Shown: positions 1 to 8,792 of the stretch, piece after piece
How the letters are laid out: every line of letters starts with the position of its first letter
Position numbering within the stretch: the first letter of the stretch is position 1
Program-made: the position numbers and the translations under genes
NCBI GenBank assembly: GCA_900315095.1
Contig: OMXS01000004.1
Span: forward strand, 114,649 to 178,648
Direction of reading: 5' to 3'
DNA from: an uncultured Prevotellaceae bacterium
GTDB taxonomy: Bacteria; Bacteroidota; Bacteroidia; Bacteroidales; Bacteroidaceae
DNA length: 64,000 nucleotides
Notes under the pieces: model-generated
Seen by the model: the letters and a program-made list of their open reading frames with translations, nothing else
Told to the model about the DNA's origin: nothing
The model's database searches: none

Positions 1-410
1 CTGAATTCTTCCTCTGAGAGTTGTGACATGAATATTTGCTGAGTGAACCTGCTGTATCCCGGGTTTTTGTTGCGGTCCTTAATCTCTGCCATTCTCTTTG
101 TGTAATACTCTTCAGTAATGCCAAGAGCATTGCAGAAGTCAGCGGTATCCACTCGTCCCGCTTCTTCGTTCATAATCACCATTATGTCGTATGCGGGCTG
201 GTTGTATACAAGCAGTTTTCCGGTACGGTCGGTGATGCTGCCTCGTGCCGGATAGTCTATTTTCTTCAGAAAAGCGTTGCTGTCGGCGTTCTTTTTATAA
301 TCGTCACTCATTATTTGGAGAGAGAACAAACGGATAAGATAGATGACAACAATCAGAGTTGCCACCCCGCCTATGATATACTTGCGGTATTCTAGTCCGA
401 ATTCTTTCAT
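1..410 (-). CDS. mrdA: Penicillin-binding protein 2 (N-terminal part, cut by window edge)
   Basis: Elongation-specific peptidoglycan transpeptidase of the rod complex, anchored in the inner membrane. Only the first 136 or so residues are in the window. The start at 410 gives a short cytoplasmic N-terminus, one membrane segment (about residues 11-28, rich in I/V/L), then the typical PBP-dimer start with RGSITDRTGKLLVYN. The catalytic domain lies outside. It is the last visible gene of the mreB-mreC-mreD-mrdA order, 57 bases after mreD; rodA would be expected next, beyond the edge. Identity rests on this motif plus operon context. Confidence 0.9.
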   Translation of the reverse strand, partial: MKEFGLEYRKYIIGGVATLIVVIYLIRLFSLQIMSDDYKKNADSNAFLKKIDYPARGSITDRTGKLLVYNQPAYDIMVIMNEEAGRVDTADFCNALGITEEYYTKRMAEIKDRNKNPGYSRFTQQIFMSQLSEEEF

Positions 411-467
411 CCTAATGACAGTCACTTGTGCCGTAGCATGTAACGGCAACCGAAAAAACAGAAACCT

Positions 468-965
468 TTAGCGCCTCAGATGTTCGATGACAAACACCAG
501 AACGGCAGTTATCAGCATGCTTCCCACCACGCATTTCGCCCATTCCAGCCAGTTGAAGAACGTGAACATCTCGAGCGAGTAGTAAGTGAGACAGTAGATG
601 AGCAGCAACAGCAGCATGTAGTAGATGTAAGACATATAACCCATGTTAAGAAGCGAGGGTTTGAAGTTTTCTTCGCTGTCGCGCTGCATGAAAAGCTCAA
701 GAATGTATGGCTGCAGCATTCCTACGAGTGTCATTGATGCGGCAGCCACACCTGGAGTGTTGGTAAAAGTGTCAACACTCAGGCCAAGGAAGAAGCACCA
801 AAGCAACTCTGCCCATCGCGGATAGCCGCGAGGGAATGTCAATGCCATATACACATAGAGAAGGGGAGTGGCACAACCCAAGAGATTGATATGGTTGAGC
901 ACCAGTCCCTGCACCAGACATAGCACGATGAACAGAATGATACGTCTTAATATATCTGTAGCCAT
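468..965 (-). CDS. mreD: Rod shape-determining protein MreD
   Basis: Small integral membrane protein of the elongasome, 165 residues, the usual size. It is almost entirely hydrophobic, with five to six predicted membrane segments and few conserved polar positions. Sequence similarity in this family is weak, so the call leans on position: it starts 9 bases after mreC and precedes mrdA in the standard order. It presumably bridges MreC to the PBP2/RodA synthase. Confidence 0.88.
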   Translation of the reverse strand: MATDILRRIILFIVLCLVQGLVLNHINLLGCATPLLYVYMALTFPRGYPRWAELLWCFFLGLSVDTFTNTPGVAAASMTLVGMLQPYILELFMQRDSEENFKPSLLNMGYMSYIYYMLLLLLIYCLTYYSLEMFTFFNWLEWAKCVVGSMLITAVLVFVIEHLRR

Positions 966-974
966 GTGTTCTAG

Positions 975-1841
975 TTAATTGCTTCTCGCAGGCTGGATGG
1001 AGTCTTGCGCGGCACGCATCAGTTTCACACGCTCTTGCAGTTTTGCATCGTTTATCACGCATACGTCGCGCAGATTGCCGAAGTCTGTAGCGAGATTGAT
1101 GCTCAAACGATAAGACATGCCATCGGGAGAGTTGTATGTACGATGAATTTTTCCCACATGAACGCCGGGCGGGAACAATGCCGAGTAACCGCTTGTGACG
1201 ATATCGTCGCCGCCGTTGAAGCGTGCATGGCGCGGAATATCATCTACAAAAGCCATCTTGCTGTTGCCGCCTTCCCATCGCAAAACACCAAAATATCCGC
1301 GCTTTGCAATCATCACGCTAATGTTAGAATGAGTGTTCAGCACGGGAATAATGACGCTATAGTGAGGCGAAACGAGGTAAACCACACCCACGATGCCTGT
1401 ACCGCTTACCACACCCATGTCGGGATGGATGCCGTCGAGACTGCCCTTGTCGATGGTTATTAGGTTGTCTGCCTTGTTTACGGAGTTGCTCACCACCTTA
1501 GCAGGGATAAGACGGTACTGGTCAAGTAGTTGCACCTGCGTGCTTTGCAATAGGGCAGAGTCGTCTCTCTCGCGTGTCAGCATCTCAGAGAGTTGCGCCA
1601 CTTGACGCTCAAGATAAACGTTGCGCAGAGTCAACTGCTCATTCATCTTGCCCATGCTGAGGAACGACTCTACTGAAGCATTCGCCTCGTTCAATTTTCC
1701 TGTCACAACATTTGCTGATGTAAACCAAACGCTACCATGATAGCTGTTGAACTGGAAGAGGAGTACGAAACTCACCGCTTCCAGCACAACAAACAGTAGC
1801 CAATGGTTATATTTAACCAGAAATGCCCACAGGTTATTCAT
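975..1841 (-). CDS. mreC: Rod shape-determining protein MreC
   Basis: Bitopic periplasmic scaffold of the elongasome, 288 residues. It has a short cytoplasmic tail, one membrane helix at about residues 11-30, a coiled-coil stretch at about 60-100 and then the beta-rich MreC core, with GIVGVVYLVSPHYSVI and a later GDDIVTSG segment typical of the family. It lies 105 bases after mreB and just ahead of mreD. It links MreB filaments inside with PBP2 outside. Confidence 0.93.
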   Translation of the reverse strand: MNNLWAFLVKYNHWLLFVVLEAVSFVLLFQFNSYHGSVWFTSANVVTGKLNEANASVESFLSMGKMNEQLTLRNVYLERQVAQLSEMLTRERDDSALLQSTQVQLLDQYRLIPAKVVSNSVNKADNLITIDKGSLDGIHPDMGVVSGTGIVGVVYLVSPHYSVIIPVLNTHSNISVMIAKRGYFGVLRWEGGNSKMAFVDDIPRHARFNGGDDIVTSGYSALFPPGVHVGKIHRTYNSPDGMSYRLSINLATDFGNLRDVCVINDAKLQERVKLMRAAQDSIQPARSN

Positions 1842-1946
1842 CTAATAATTCATTTGACGGGCGCACACGGAGTAACGCCTCTACATCATATCGGACGTAC
1901 ACCGGGCACGTCACTACAACTCCTTACTCCTGTTCCTGAATGAAAG

Positions 1947-2972
1947 TTATCTCATGAGGAATGAGAAGCGGTCAACATTCTTAAGTGCAATGCCAGCACC
2001 CTTTGCCACACTATGCAATGGGTCTTCTGCGATGTGGAACTGAATGTTGATCTTGTCGGTGAGTCGCTTGTCGAGACCGCGCAGCAAAGCACCGCCACCA
2101 GTAAGATAGATGCCGTTCTTCACGATGTCGGCATACAACTCTGGAGGAGTGGCCTCAAGTGCAGAGAGCACGGCGTTCTCAATCTTTGCGATAGTCTTGT
2201 CGATGCAATGGGCAATCTCCTGATAGCATACAGGCACCTCCATAGGCAGCGCTGTGATGCGGTTTGGTCCATGTACGACATAGTCCTCTGGTGCCTCATC
2301 GCCCAGGTCGGTAAGTGCAGAACCTACGTTTATCTTGATTCGCTCAGCCATACGCTCGCTGACCTTCACGTTGTGCTGGCGGCTCATGTATTCCTGAATG
2401 TCGCTTGTCAGTTCGTCACCTGCCACGCGGATAGAGTTGTTGCTCACGATGCCGCCCAGAGAGATGACTGCAATCTCGGTGCTACCGCCGCCGATGTCCA
2501 CAATCATGTTACCTTCTGGAGCCTCAACGTCGATACCTATACCGATAGCTGCTGCCATCGGCTCGAAGATGAGGTAAACATCGCGACCGTCTGCATGCTC
2601 TGCAGAGTCGCGCACAGCGCGCAGTTCAACCTCGGTAGAGCCTGAAGGCACACCGATAACCATACGCAATGAAGGAGAACCGAAGAAACGGCGACCCGAG
2701 TGAACCATCTTGATGAGGCCGCGCATCATCTGCTCGCAGGCAGAGAAGTCGGCAATCACACCGTCGCGAAGCGGACGTATGGTGCGGATGTTCTCGTGCG
2801 TCTTCTCGTACATCATCTTTGCTCTCTCGCCCACCGCAATCATCTTGTCGGTGCGGCGGTCCAATGCGACCACAGAAGGCTCGTCAACCACAATCTTATC
2901 ATCGCTGATAATGATGGTGTTGGCGGTGCCAAGGTCCATTGCAATTTCCTGGATGAATGAAAAAAATCCCAT
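1947..2972 (-). CDS. mreB: Rod shape-determining protein MreB, actin-like
   Basis: Bacterial actin homologue that organises lateral wall synthesis; 341 residues, normal length. Visible nucleotide-binding motifs are DLGTANT (phosphate 1), VDIGGGSTEIAV (phosphate 2) and the adenosine-loop LTGGGALLRGLD. The N-terminal hydrophobic/amphipathic start (MGFFSFIQEIAM) would attach it to the membrane. It follows purH after 82 bases and leads mreCD-mrdA on the same strand, the usual Bacteroidales arrangement. Confidence 0.97.
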   Translation of the reverse strand: MGFFSFIQEIAMDLGTANTIIISDDKIVVDEPSVVALDRRTDKMIAVGERAKMMYEKTHENIRTIRPLRDGVIADFSACEQMMRGLIKMVHSGRRFFGSPSLRMVIGVPSGSTEVELRAVRDSAEHADGRDVYLIFEPMAAAIGIGIDVEAPEGNMIVDIGGGSTEIAVISLGGIVSNNSIRVAGDELTSDIQEYMSRQHNVKVSERMAERIKINVGSALTDLGDEAPEDYVVHGPNRITALPMEVPVCYQEIAHCIDKTIAKIENAVLSALEATPPELYADIVKNGIYLTGGGALLRGLDKRLTDKINIQFHIAEDPLHSVAKGAGIALKNVDRFSFLMR

Positions 2973-3018
2973 ATTTGAAAAACGATTTTAATTCTTTTAC
3001 TCTGTTTTAGGTCTTTCT

Positions 3019-3047
3019 AGGACATCCCAGGAGTCCTAGGCTGTCCT
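3019..3047. other. Imperfect palindrome between purH and mreB
   Basis: The 82-base purH-mreB spacer contains an imperfect inverted repeat whose outer arms are AGGACA and TGTCCT, with TCCTAGG repeats inside. No T-run follows on the minus strand, so a terminator is not supported. An attenuator, an mRNA processing hairpin or a small repeat are all possible. Confidence 0.35.
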
Positions 3048-3054
3048 AAATGCT

Positions 3055-3654
3055 TTACTTCTTGGCAAACCAAGCGTTGATAGCGGTGTCATAATGACTG
3101 CTCACGCCGAACGCCTTGCATGCGAAGTCGCGGCGCTGCTCACGTGTTGTCTCTGCTCCCTGCTTGTTCAGGATGTCGAGAAGTTCGCCATACTGTGCCT
3201 TGCTTGGAATGATAATTACGTCGGCAAAGTTCTTTGCGGCAGCGCGAATGAGCGAAATACCGCCGATGTCAATCTTCTCAATGATGTCCTGCTCGCTGCT
3301 TGTAGTGTCGGCAACGGTTTGCTCGAATGGGTAGAGGTCGACGATAACGAGGTCGATTTCAGGAATTTCATATTCCTTCATCTGTTCCTTGTCGCCCTCA
3401 TTGTCGCGACGTGCCAGTATTCCGCCAAATATTTTGGGGTGCAACGTCTTTACTCTGCCGCCGAGAATCGACGGGTATGTGGTGACGCTCTCCACGGTCT
3501 GGCATTCATAACCAAGCGACTCGATGAACTTCTGTGTTCCACCGGTCGATAAAAACTTAACTCCCTCTGCATTCAACTTGGCAAGCAGTTCGTCCAGACC
3601 ATCTTTATGGAAAACTGATACCAATGCTGTCTTAATTTGTTTTGTTCCAGCCAT
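3055..3654 (-). CDS. purH: IMP cyclohydrolase (stand-alone N-terminal half of PurH)
   Basis: Last step of de novo purine synthesis, FAICAR to IMP. The protein is 199 residues and corresponds only to the MGS-like cyclohydrolase domain, with the STGGT motif, TLHPKIFGGILARR and IGGISLIRAAAKN. The usual bacterial PurH is about 510 residues with an AICAR formyltransferase domain at the C-terminus; here the frame closes cleanly after DTAINAWFAKK. The 82 bases up to mreB leave no room for a decayed second half, so the formyltransferase must be encoded elsewhere if the pathway is complete. The gene heads the mre operon, as full-length purH does in other Bacteroidales. Confidence 0.9.
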   Translation of the reverse strand: MAGTKQIKTALVSVFHKDGLDELLAKLNAEGVKFLSTGGTQKFIESLGYECQTVESVTTYPSILGGRVKTLHPKIFGGILARRDNEGDKEQMKEYEIPEIDLVIVDLYPFEQTVADTTSSEQDIIEKIDIGGISLIRAAAKNFADVIIIPSKAQYGELLDILNKQGAETTREQRRDFACKAFGVSSHYDTAINAWFAKK

Positions 3655-3768
3655 TCGTTGTACTTATTTATAAATTGAGTTTGCAAAATTACGAAAAATT
3701 CGTAACTTCACCACATAAAAGAAAGAAAAAATCAAAAAAATGGCTGCTTATTTGTCACATGTCAAGAA

Positions 3769-4611
3769 TCAGAAAGTGGCATCATCGGGGTCAGGACCCA
3801 TGCGAATGAAGTCCAATCCATCAATCCTTTGCACGTCTTCGCTGCTTATTTCAAAGTTAAACACCTGATAGTTCTCCTCGATGCGCGACTGCTTGGTTGA
3901 CTTAACCAGCGGAACTATGTCGTGCTGCATCACCCAGCGTATTATGAGTTGTGCCACCGTGCTGCCGTACTTCTCAGCAAGTCCCATAAGCATCTCGTCG
4001 AAGATGAGGCCACCGCGTCCCAACGGGCTCCATGCTTCCACCGTGATGTCGTGCTCATTGCAATAGTCCACACATTCCTTTTGCAACAATCCTGGGTGGA
4101 ACTCTATCTGGTCGACAGCTGGTTTCACCGTTGCTTTCTCCATCAGACGCTCTATGTGATGCGGCATGAAGTTGCTCAGTCCTATGGCTTTGATGCGTCC
4201 TTCTTCATAGAGTTCTTCCATTGCGCGCCACGTTTCTTGGTTCATCTTGCTCGCCTTCTTGCCGAACTGCTTCTCGTTGGCGGGCCAATGGATTAGGTAG
4301 AGGTCGAGATATTCCAGCCCGAGGTCGGTAAGTGTCTTCTCGAATGCGCGCATGGTGCTGTCGTAGCCGCGCTCGGTGTTCCACACCTTGCTTGTCACGA
4401 ACAGTTCCTCTCGTGGCACACCGCATTGGCGGATGCCTTCGCCTACGCCCTTCTCGTTGTCGTATACGGCAGCGGTGTCAATGTGTCTGTAACCCGTTTC
4501 CACCGCCCATTTCACCGCCTGAACGGCCTCTTCGCCGTCTTTCGTCATGAATGTGCCGAAGCCAGGCTGTGGCATCATAACTCCATTATTAAGTAATACG
4601 CTCTTTTCCAT
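3769..4611 (-). CDS. Aldo/keto reductase (AKR family)
   Basis: Cytoplasmic NADPH-dependent reductase of the 2,5-diketo-D-gluconate reductase type, 280 residues. The AKR tetrad is visible: Asp and Tyr in DTAAVYDNE, Lys in VTSKVW, His in LYLIHWP. The C-terminal cofactor-binding stretch contains VPLVKSTKQSRIEEN (family consensus IPKS). The start at MEKSVLLNNG (4611) is chosen over an upstream extension because a consensus promoter lies at 4631-4662 and upstream codons do not resemble the family. The substrate cannot be told from sequence. Confidence 0.93.
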   Translation of the reverse strand: MEKSVLLNNGVMMPQPGFGTFMTKDGEEAVQAVKWAVETGYRHIDTAAVYDNEKGVGEGIRQCGVPREELFVTSKVWNTERGYDSTMRAFEKTLTDLGLEYLDLYLIHWPANEKQFGKKASKMNQETWRAMEELYEEGRIKAIGLSNFMPHHIERLMEKATVKPAVDQIEFHPGLLQKECVDYCNEHDITVEAWSPLGRGGLIFDEMLMGLAEKYGSTVAQLIIRWVMQHDIVPLVKSTKQSRIEENYQVFNFEISSEDVQRIDGLDFIRMGPDPDDATF

Positions 4612-4630
4612 AGGTTTTCCGATTTTTCTG

Positions 4631-4662
4631 CAAATATAAATCAAATTTCTGTAAATGCCAAA
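4631..4662 (-). promoter_or_regulatory. Promoter of the aldo/keto reductase gene
   Basis: On the minus strand TTTG is followed after 20 bases by TATATTTG, matching the Bacteroidota -33/-7 consensus. It places the transcript start about 15 bases before the chosen ATG at 4611 and rules out the longer open frame. Confidence 0.65.
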
Positions 4663-4740
4663 CGAGACGCGAAAAAGATTCTGCATTATCTGAAAGAAGT
4701 ATCCTCGCGCGCGCATATTTATATAATGTGGCTTGCGGTT

Positions 4741-4895
4741 GATGCCTGGTGAGAATGTCATTAGCGTCAAATGAGAGTGCAAGAGATGCCAAGTGAGGGT
4801 GTCAGAGGTATATAAGTGAGGGTGTCAGGAGTGCCAAGTGAGCGAACAAAGTTATTAACTTTGTTGAACAATCTTATTAACTTTGTTGCCCTACT
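4741..4895. repeat. Intergenic short direct repeats and a 21-base palindrome
   Basis: The 511-base spacer 4612-5122 holds no gene. It contains two copies of AAGTGAGGGTGTCAG (about 4791 and 4815), a 21-base perfect-arm palindrome centred on 4855 (arms AACAAAGTTA / TAACTTTGTT), and a second TTATTAACTTTGTTG copy at about 4875. The rest is AT-rich and leads to the promoter at 5055. Confidence 0.6.
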
Positions 4896-5054
4896 TGTAT
4901 CTTCTTGAAATCCAAATATTTACAAGAGGCGTTTTTTGTAGTGTTTTTTCATCTTTTGAGGTTATGTTTTTTGCATTTTCGGTTGTAATTATATAAAGAA
5001 ACGGCAGATATCCGTAAAATGGTCGAAAGAAATGCTGAAAGTCGTCGAAAGTTA

Positions 5055-5086
5055 TTTTGCGTATTACATCTTCGATGTTACCTTTG
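5055..5086 (+). promoter_or_regulatory. Promoter of the outer-membrane barrel gene
   Basis: TTTTG at 5055-5059, 19 bases, then TACCTTTG at 5079-5086: a full match to the Bacteroidota sigma-ABfr consensus. It lies 36 bases before the ATG at 5123. Confidence 0.75.
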
Positions 5087-5122
5087 CGTCAGAAAAATAA
5101 AAACAACAAAAAATAAGTGATT

Positions 5123-7597
5123 ATGAAAGGTATTAGATTTTTGGTTTTAGCAGTTTTATCTGTAATTGTGTTGTCAGCCAGCGGACAGACAACAACAGTA
5201 AAGGGCGTGCTGAAGGACTCCACTTTGAATGAGCCTGAGCCATACGCCACAGTAAGAGTTTTTTCAAAGGGTAACAAGAGCAATCCTGCTGCGATGTTCC
5301 TCACTAAGGATGACGGTTCGTTCAGCCAGGCCGTTGCTGGCAAAGGAAAGTTCACGGTGGTGTTCAGCAGCGTCGGAAAGGTGGATAAGAGCATCTCTAT
5401 AGAATTGGGCTCGCAGGCCACAGTTGACCTTGGCACCGTTTACATCCGTGAGAATGCCACCGCGCTTCAGGGTGTTGAGATTATCGCCCAAAAGCCTTTG
5501 GTGAAGATGGAGGTCGACAAGATGAGTTACAATGTTGCCGAAGATGCCGACTCAAAGGCGTCAACCGTGCTCGACATGCTGCGCAAAGTACCTATGGTAA
5601 CGGTCGACGGACAGGATAACATCACCGTGAACGGCTCTTCATCGTTTAAGATTTATGTTGACGGCAAGCCCAACGTGATGTTCCAGTCGAACCCCTCGAT
5701 GGTGTTCAAGAGCATGCCTGCTTCGGCGGTTAAGAACATCGAGGTGATAACAAACCCCGGAGCCAAGTATGAGGCAGAGGGTGTTGGCGGCGTGCTCAAC
5801 ATCATCATGAACCGCATGGACCCTGTTGCAATGCAGAGCCTCGACGGAATGACCGGAACAGTAAGGGCAAGTGTGGGTACGAAGAGTGCAGGAGGCGGCG
5901 TGTTCCTCAGCGGACAGAAGGGCAAACTGTCGTATAGTGCAAACTCTTTCTATCAGCAGTCGTTCCCGATGGAGACCGGCATCGAGGGCAGCCAGACCAA
6001 CCAGACAGGCACCATCTTGACAAACTCGAGTTCTAAGACAGCGTTGTCGTTCATCATGGGCAATGTCAGTCTGGGTTATGACCTCACTCCTATGAGTTCT
6101 ATCAACGCCACTTTCAGCGTCAACAACATGAGAATGAAGAACACCGGCCACCCAACTACCACTATGCTTGGTTCGATGTATGGCGATGAGGGTTTCACCT
6201 ACGGCTATGACAACGTCTTGCGCAATCGCCGCACTTCTTTGAGTGGAAGCGTTGACTATCAGCAGTTCTTCAACAAGGAGCGCACTCACTCTATTGTATT
6301 AACATATCAAATAAGCAACAGTCCGCTGAAGAACTCGCTTCATAATGTGTTCGGCGGAGAGTCAACATCATTCATCGACCTCACCGACCGCTATTCCGAT
6401 GGTCACGACAACACCACCGATCATATCTTCCAGGTGGACTACTCGCTGCCTCTCGGACAAGGACACAACCTCGACCTCGGTTCGAAACTGCTCCTGCACA
6501 ATGCCACTTCAGACTCTAAATACTATCTGAACGACATCTATAACGAAGCAATGAGCATGGACTATTCGTACAAGAACACCGTGCTTGCAGGCTATGCAGA
6601 GTATAGCGCAAAGTGGAGCAAGTTTGGAGCAAAGGCAGGTATGCGTTACGAGCATACTTGGCAGAAGGTGGAATACCGTCTTGGCACAGGCGCCGACTTC
6701 AGTACCAACTACGGAAGTCTTGTGCCTACAGCATCGCTCTCTTACTCTATTGCGCCGACGCAGAACATCGGTTTGACATATAACATGCGCATCTCGCGTC
6801 CGGGTATCACCTATCTGAACCCTTACGTCAACCGCGCCGATCCTACAACTGTAAGTTATGGTAACTCTGACCTCGACGTTGAGAAGTCTCACAACGTGTC
6901 ATTGGTGTTCAACTCTTTCTCTCAGAAACTCATGCTTAACGCCACATTGCGTTACTCATATTCAGGAAACGGCATCGACCAGTATAGCTTCTATGATGGA
7001 AACATCCTGAACACTACCTACGGAAACATCGTGGAGCGCAACCAGATAGGACTGAATGTCTATGCAAACTGGCTCTTGGCTAAGAACACTCGACTGTTCT
7101 TCAACGGAGGCGTTGACTATTCTAAGATGAACAGCGATATGCTTGGAGTAAGCAACAGCGGATGGCACTTCAACAGCATGGCCGGAGTTCAGCAGACACT
7201 TCCTTGGGACCTGAAACTCGGAGCATATCTCATCAACTCGTCGAAGACTTACACCATGCAGGGATGGAGCACAGGTTTCAACATCGTGACGATGAGTCTG
7301 TCGAAGACATTCTTTGATGACAAGCTGAGCGTGGGCATCCAGGCGCTGACAGGTCTGTCGAGTGGTGGAAACATAAAGATGGACACCTATTCAAAGGGTA
7401 AGGACTTCGAGATGAGGCAGAACATACATGTGCCAATAAAGAGCATCAGCCTCACGGTTTCATACACCTTCGGAAAGAAGAACCAGCAGATGAAGCAGCA
7501 TCGTTCACGTGTTGAGAACGACTACATCGAGCAGCAGTCGCAGGGCGAAATGCTCAACAACGTGGGCGGCGGAATGCAACAGCAGCAACCGCAGTAA
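5123..7597 (+). CDS. Outer-membrane beta-barrel protein, TonB-receptor-like
   Basis: Protein of 824 residues starting with a signal peptide (FLVLAVLSVIVLSASGQ). Residues about 22-110 form a carboxypeptidase-regulatory-like beta-sandwich, about 115-220 a plug-like domain (VDKMSYNVAEDAD, TNPGAKYEAEGVGGVLNI), and the remainder a long barrel with alternating aromatic strands as in the OMP_b-brl_3 family. The tail is Gln-rich (MQQQQPQ). The start is the ATG at 5123; a GTG two codons earlier is less likely. It stands just ahead of a LytS/LytTR two-component pair that may regulate it. No SusD partner is present, so it is not a standard SusCD glycan importer; the ligand is unknown. Confidence 0.88.
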   Translation: MKGIRFLVLAVLSVIVLSASGQTTTVKGVLKDSTLNEPEPYATVRVFSKGNKSNPAAMFLTKDDGSFSQAVAGKGKFTVVFSSVGKVDKSISIELGSQATVDLGTVYIRENATALQGVEIIAQKPLVKMEVDKMSYNVAEDADSKASTVLDMLRKVPMVTVDGQDNITVNGSSSFKIYVDGKPNVMFQSNPSMVFKSMPASAVKNIEVITNPGAKYEAEGVGGVLNIIMNRMDPVAMQSLDGMTGTVRASVGTKSAGGGVFLSGQKGKLSYSANSFYQQSFPMETGIEGSQTNQTGTILTNSSSKTALSFIMGNVSLGYDLTPMSSINATFSVNNMRMKNTGHPTTTMLGSMYGDEGFTYGYDNVLRNRRTSLSGSVDYQQFFNKERTHSIVLTYQISNSPLKNSLHNVFGGESTSFIDLTDRYSDGHDNTTDHIFQVDYSLPLGQGHNLDLGSKLLLHNATSDSKYYLNDIYNEAMSMDYSYKNTVLAGYAEYSAKWSKFGAKAGMRYEHTWQKVEYRLGTGADFSTNYGSLVPTASLSYSIAPTQNIGLTYNMRISRPGITYLNPYVNRADPTTVSYGNSDLDVEKSHNVSLVFNSFSQKLMLNATLRYSYSGNGIDQYSFYDGNILNTTYGNIVERNQIGLNVYANWLLAKNTRLFFNGGVDYSKMNSDMLGVSNSGWHFNSMAGVQQTLPWDLKLGAYLINSSKTYTMQGWSTGFNIVTMSLSKTFFDDKLSVGIQALTGLSSGGNIKMDTYSKGKDFEMRQNIHVPIKSISLTVSYTFGKKNQQMKQHRSRVENDYIEQQSQGEMLNNVGGGMQQQQPQ

Positions 7598-7605
7598 CCA
7601 ATAAG

Positions 7606-7655
7606 TTACATACCTCACCTCAGCCCTTGGGCAAGTGGTGGGGTATGTAATTTCT
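7606..7655 (+). terminator. Terminator after the barrel gene
   Basis: Long hairpin with arms TTACATACC(T)CACC and GGTG(G)GGTATGTAA followed by TTTCT, starting 9 bases after the stop codon at 7597. It separates the barrel gene from the kinase gene. Confidence 0.6.
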
Positions 7656-7731
7656 GTCATATTGCGAGAAATCTGAAAAATAAACAATAATAATCAAGCA
7701 ACAAATAACAAAAATTACTATCTTTGCACCA

Positions 7732-8772
7732 ATGAATAAAGTTAAGAAGAACGACCTTTTGACGCTGATGATGCAGATACTGGTGTGGGCATTAATTTTC
7801 ATATTGCCTGCACTAACAGCGTATTTGAGCACATGGCATGTGGACACCGCGATGACCACATTCAAGATGCTTAACGGTATGTTGAGGTCGCCGCTGATAT
7901 TATATTTCGTGAATTATTACATCCTTTGGCGTTGGCTCTTCGACAAACATCATTATGTGACATTCGTCTTTGCCAATATTGTCATTATTGGAATAACCAA
8001 CATGGGATTGTTCTTTTATAGGCAGTATGCTGCAAGCAATGGAATAGATTTGCCTATCGACGCTTGGGTTTACTGGGGACTTGGCATTTTCATCTATTTC
8101 TTGCTTATCGTGGCCGTGATAGTGGTTGCTATCGTGCAACGCCATCTCATAAAGGCTCGTAGGATAAAGCAACTGTTGGAGGAGGAAAAACAAAAGAGCA
8201 CCGAGGCGGAACTGGCTTGGCTGAAGAGTCAGATAAACCCTCACTTCCTCTTTAACACTCTTAACAACATTTCGAGTCTCACGCAGATAGACGCCGACAA
8301 GGCGCAGGATGCAATAGCACAGCTGAGCGACCTGCTACGTTATGCCATGTACGAGACCAACAAACCTATGGTGGCAGTAAATGGAGAGGTGGAGTTCATG
8401 CGCAACTACATCGAACTGATGCGCCTTCGTTGCAATGAGCGTACTTCTGTGAATTCTGAGTTCAGCATCGAAAACAACGATGCAAAGGTGGCCCCGCTAT
8501 TGTTCATATCGCTTGTGGAGAATGCTTTCAAGCATGGAGTGAGCAGCAGCAAACCGTCGAGCATCAATATCAGCATGACAGAGAGCGACGGCGCAATCAC
8601 CTTCTGTTGCGATAACACAAACTATCCTAAGAGCGATAGCGACCGTAGCGGCAGCGGAATAGGGATAGAGAATACACGCCGACGCCTCGAACTGCTCTAT
8701 GCTGGCAAGTATGAATGGGAGCAGTCGCTTGAAAACGACATCTATCACGTCTGCGTGAAGATAATTGAATAA
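7732..8772 (+). CDS. LytS/YehU-type sensor histidine kinase
   Basis: Inner-membrane kinase of the His_kinase (PF06580) class, 346 residues. Four membrane segments lie within about residues 13-140 and no large extracytoplasmic domain is visible. A short coiled linker leads to the phospho-acceptor motif NPHFLFNTLNN (His near residue 170) and a C-terminal ATPase with LVENAFKHG and GSGIGIEN. TATCTTTG at 7719-7726 lies only five bases before the ATG, so the message is probably leaderless. The partner regulator starts 20 bases downstream. The stimulus is unknown. Confidence 0.93.
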   Translation: MNKVKKNDLLTLMMQILVWALIFILPALTAYLSTWHVDTAMTTFKMLNGMLRSPLILYFVNYYILWRWLFDKHHYVTFVFANIVIIGITNMGLFFYRQYAASNGIDLPIDAWVYWGLGIFIYFLLIVAVIVVAIVQRHLIKARRIKQLLEEEKQKSTEAELAWLKSQINPHFLFNTLNNISSLTQIDADKAQDAIAQLSDLLRYAMYETNKPMVAVNGEVEFMRNYIELMRLRCNERTSVNSEFSIENNDAKVAPLLFISLVENAFKHGVSSSKPSSINISMTESDGAITFCCDNTNYPKSDSDRSGSGIGIENTRRRLELLYAGKYEWEQSLENDIYHVCVKIIE

Positions 8773-8792
8773 TAGTAATTCGTAATACAAAT

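Noticed and set aside
2973-3054. Frameshifted remainder of purH
   Set aside because: Only 82 bases separate purH from mreB, with no coding resemblance to the formyltransferase domain; a true short PurH is the better reading.
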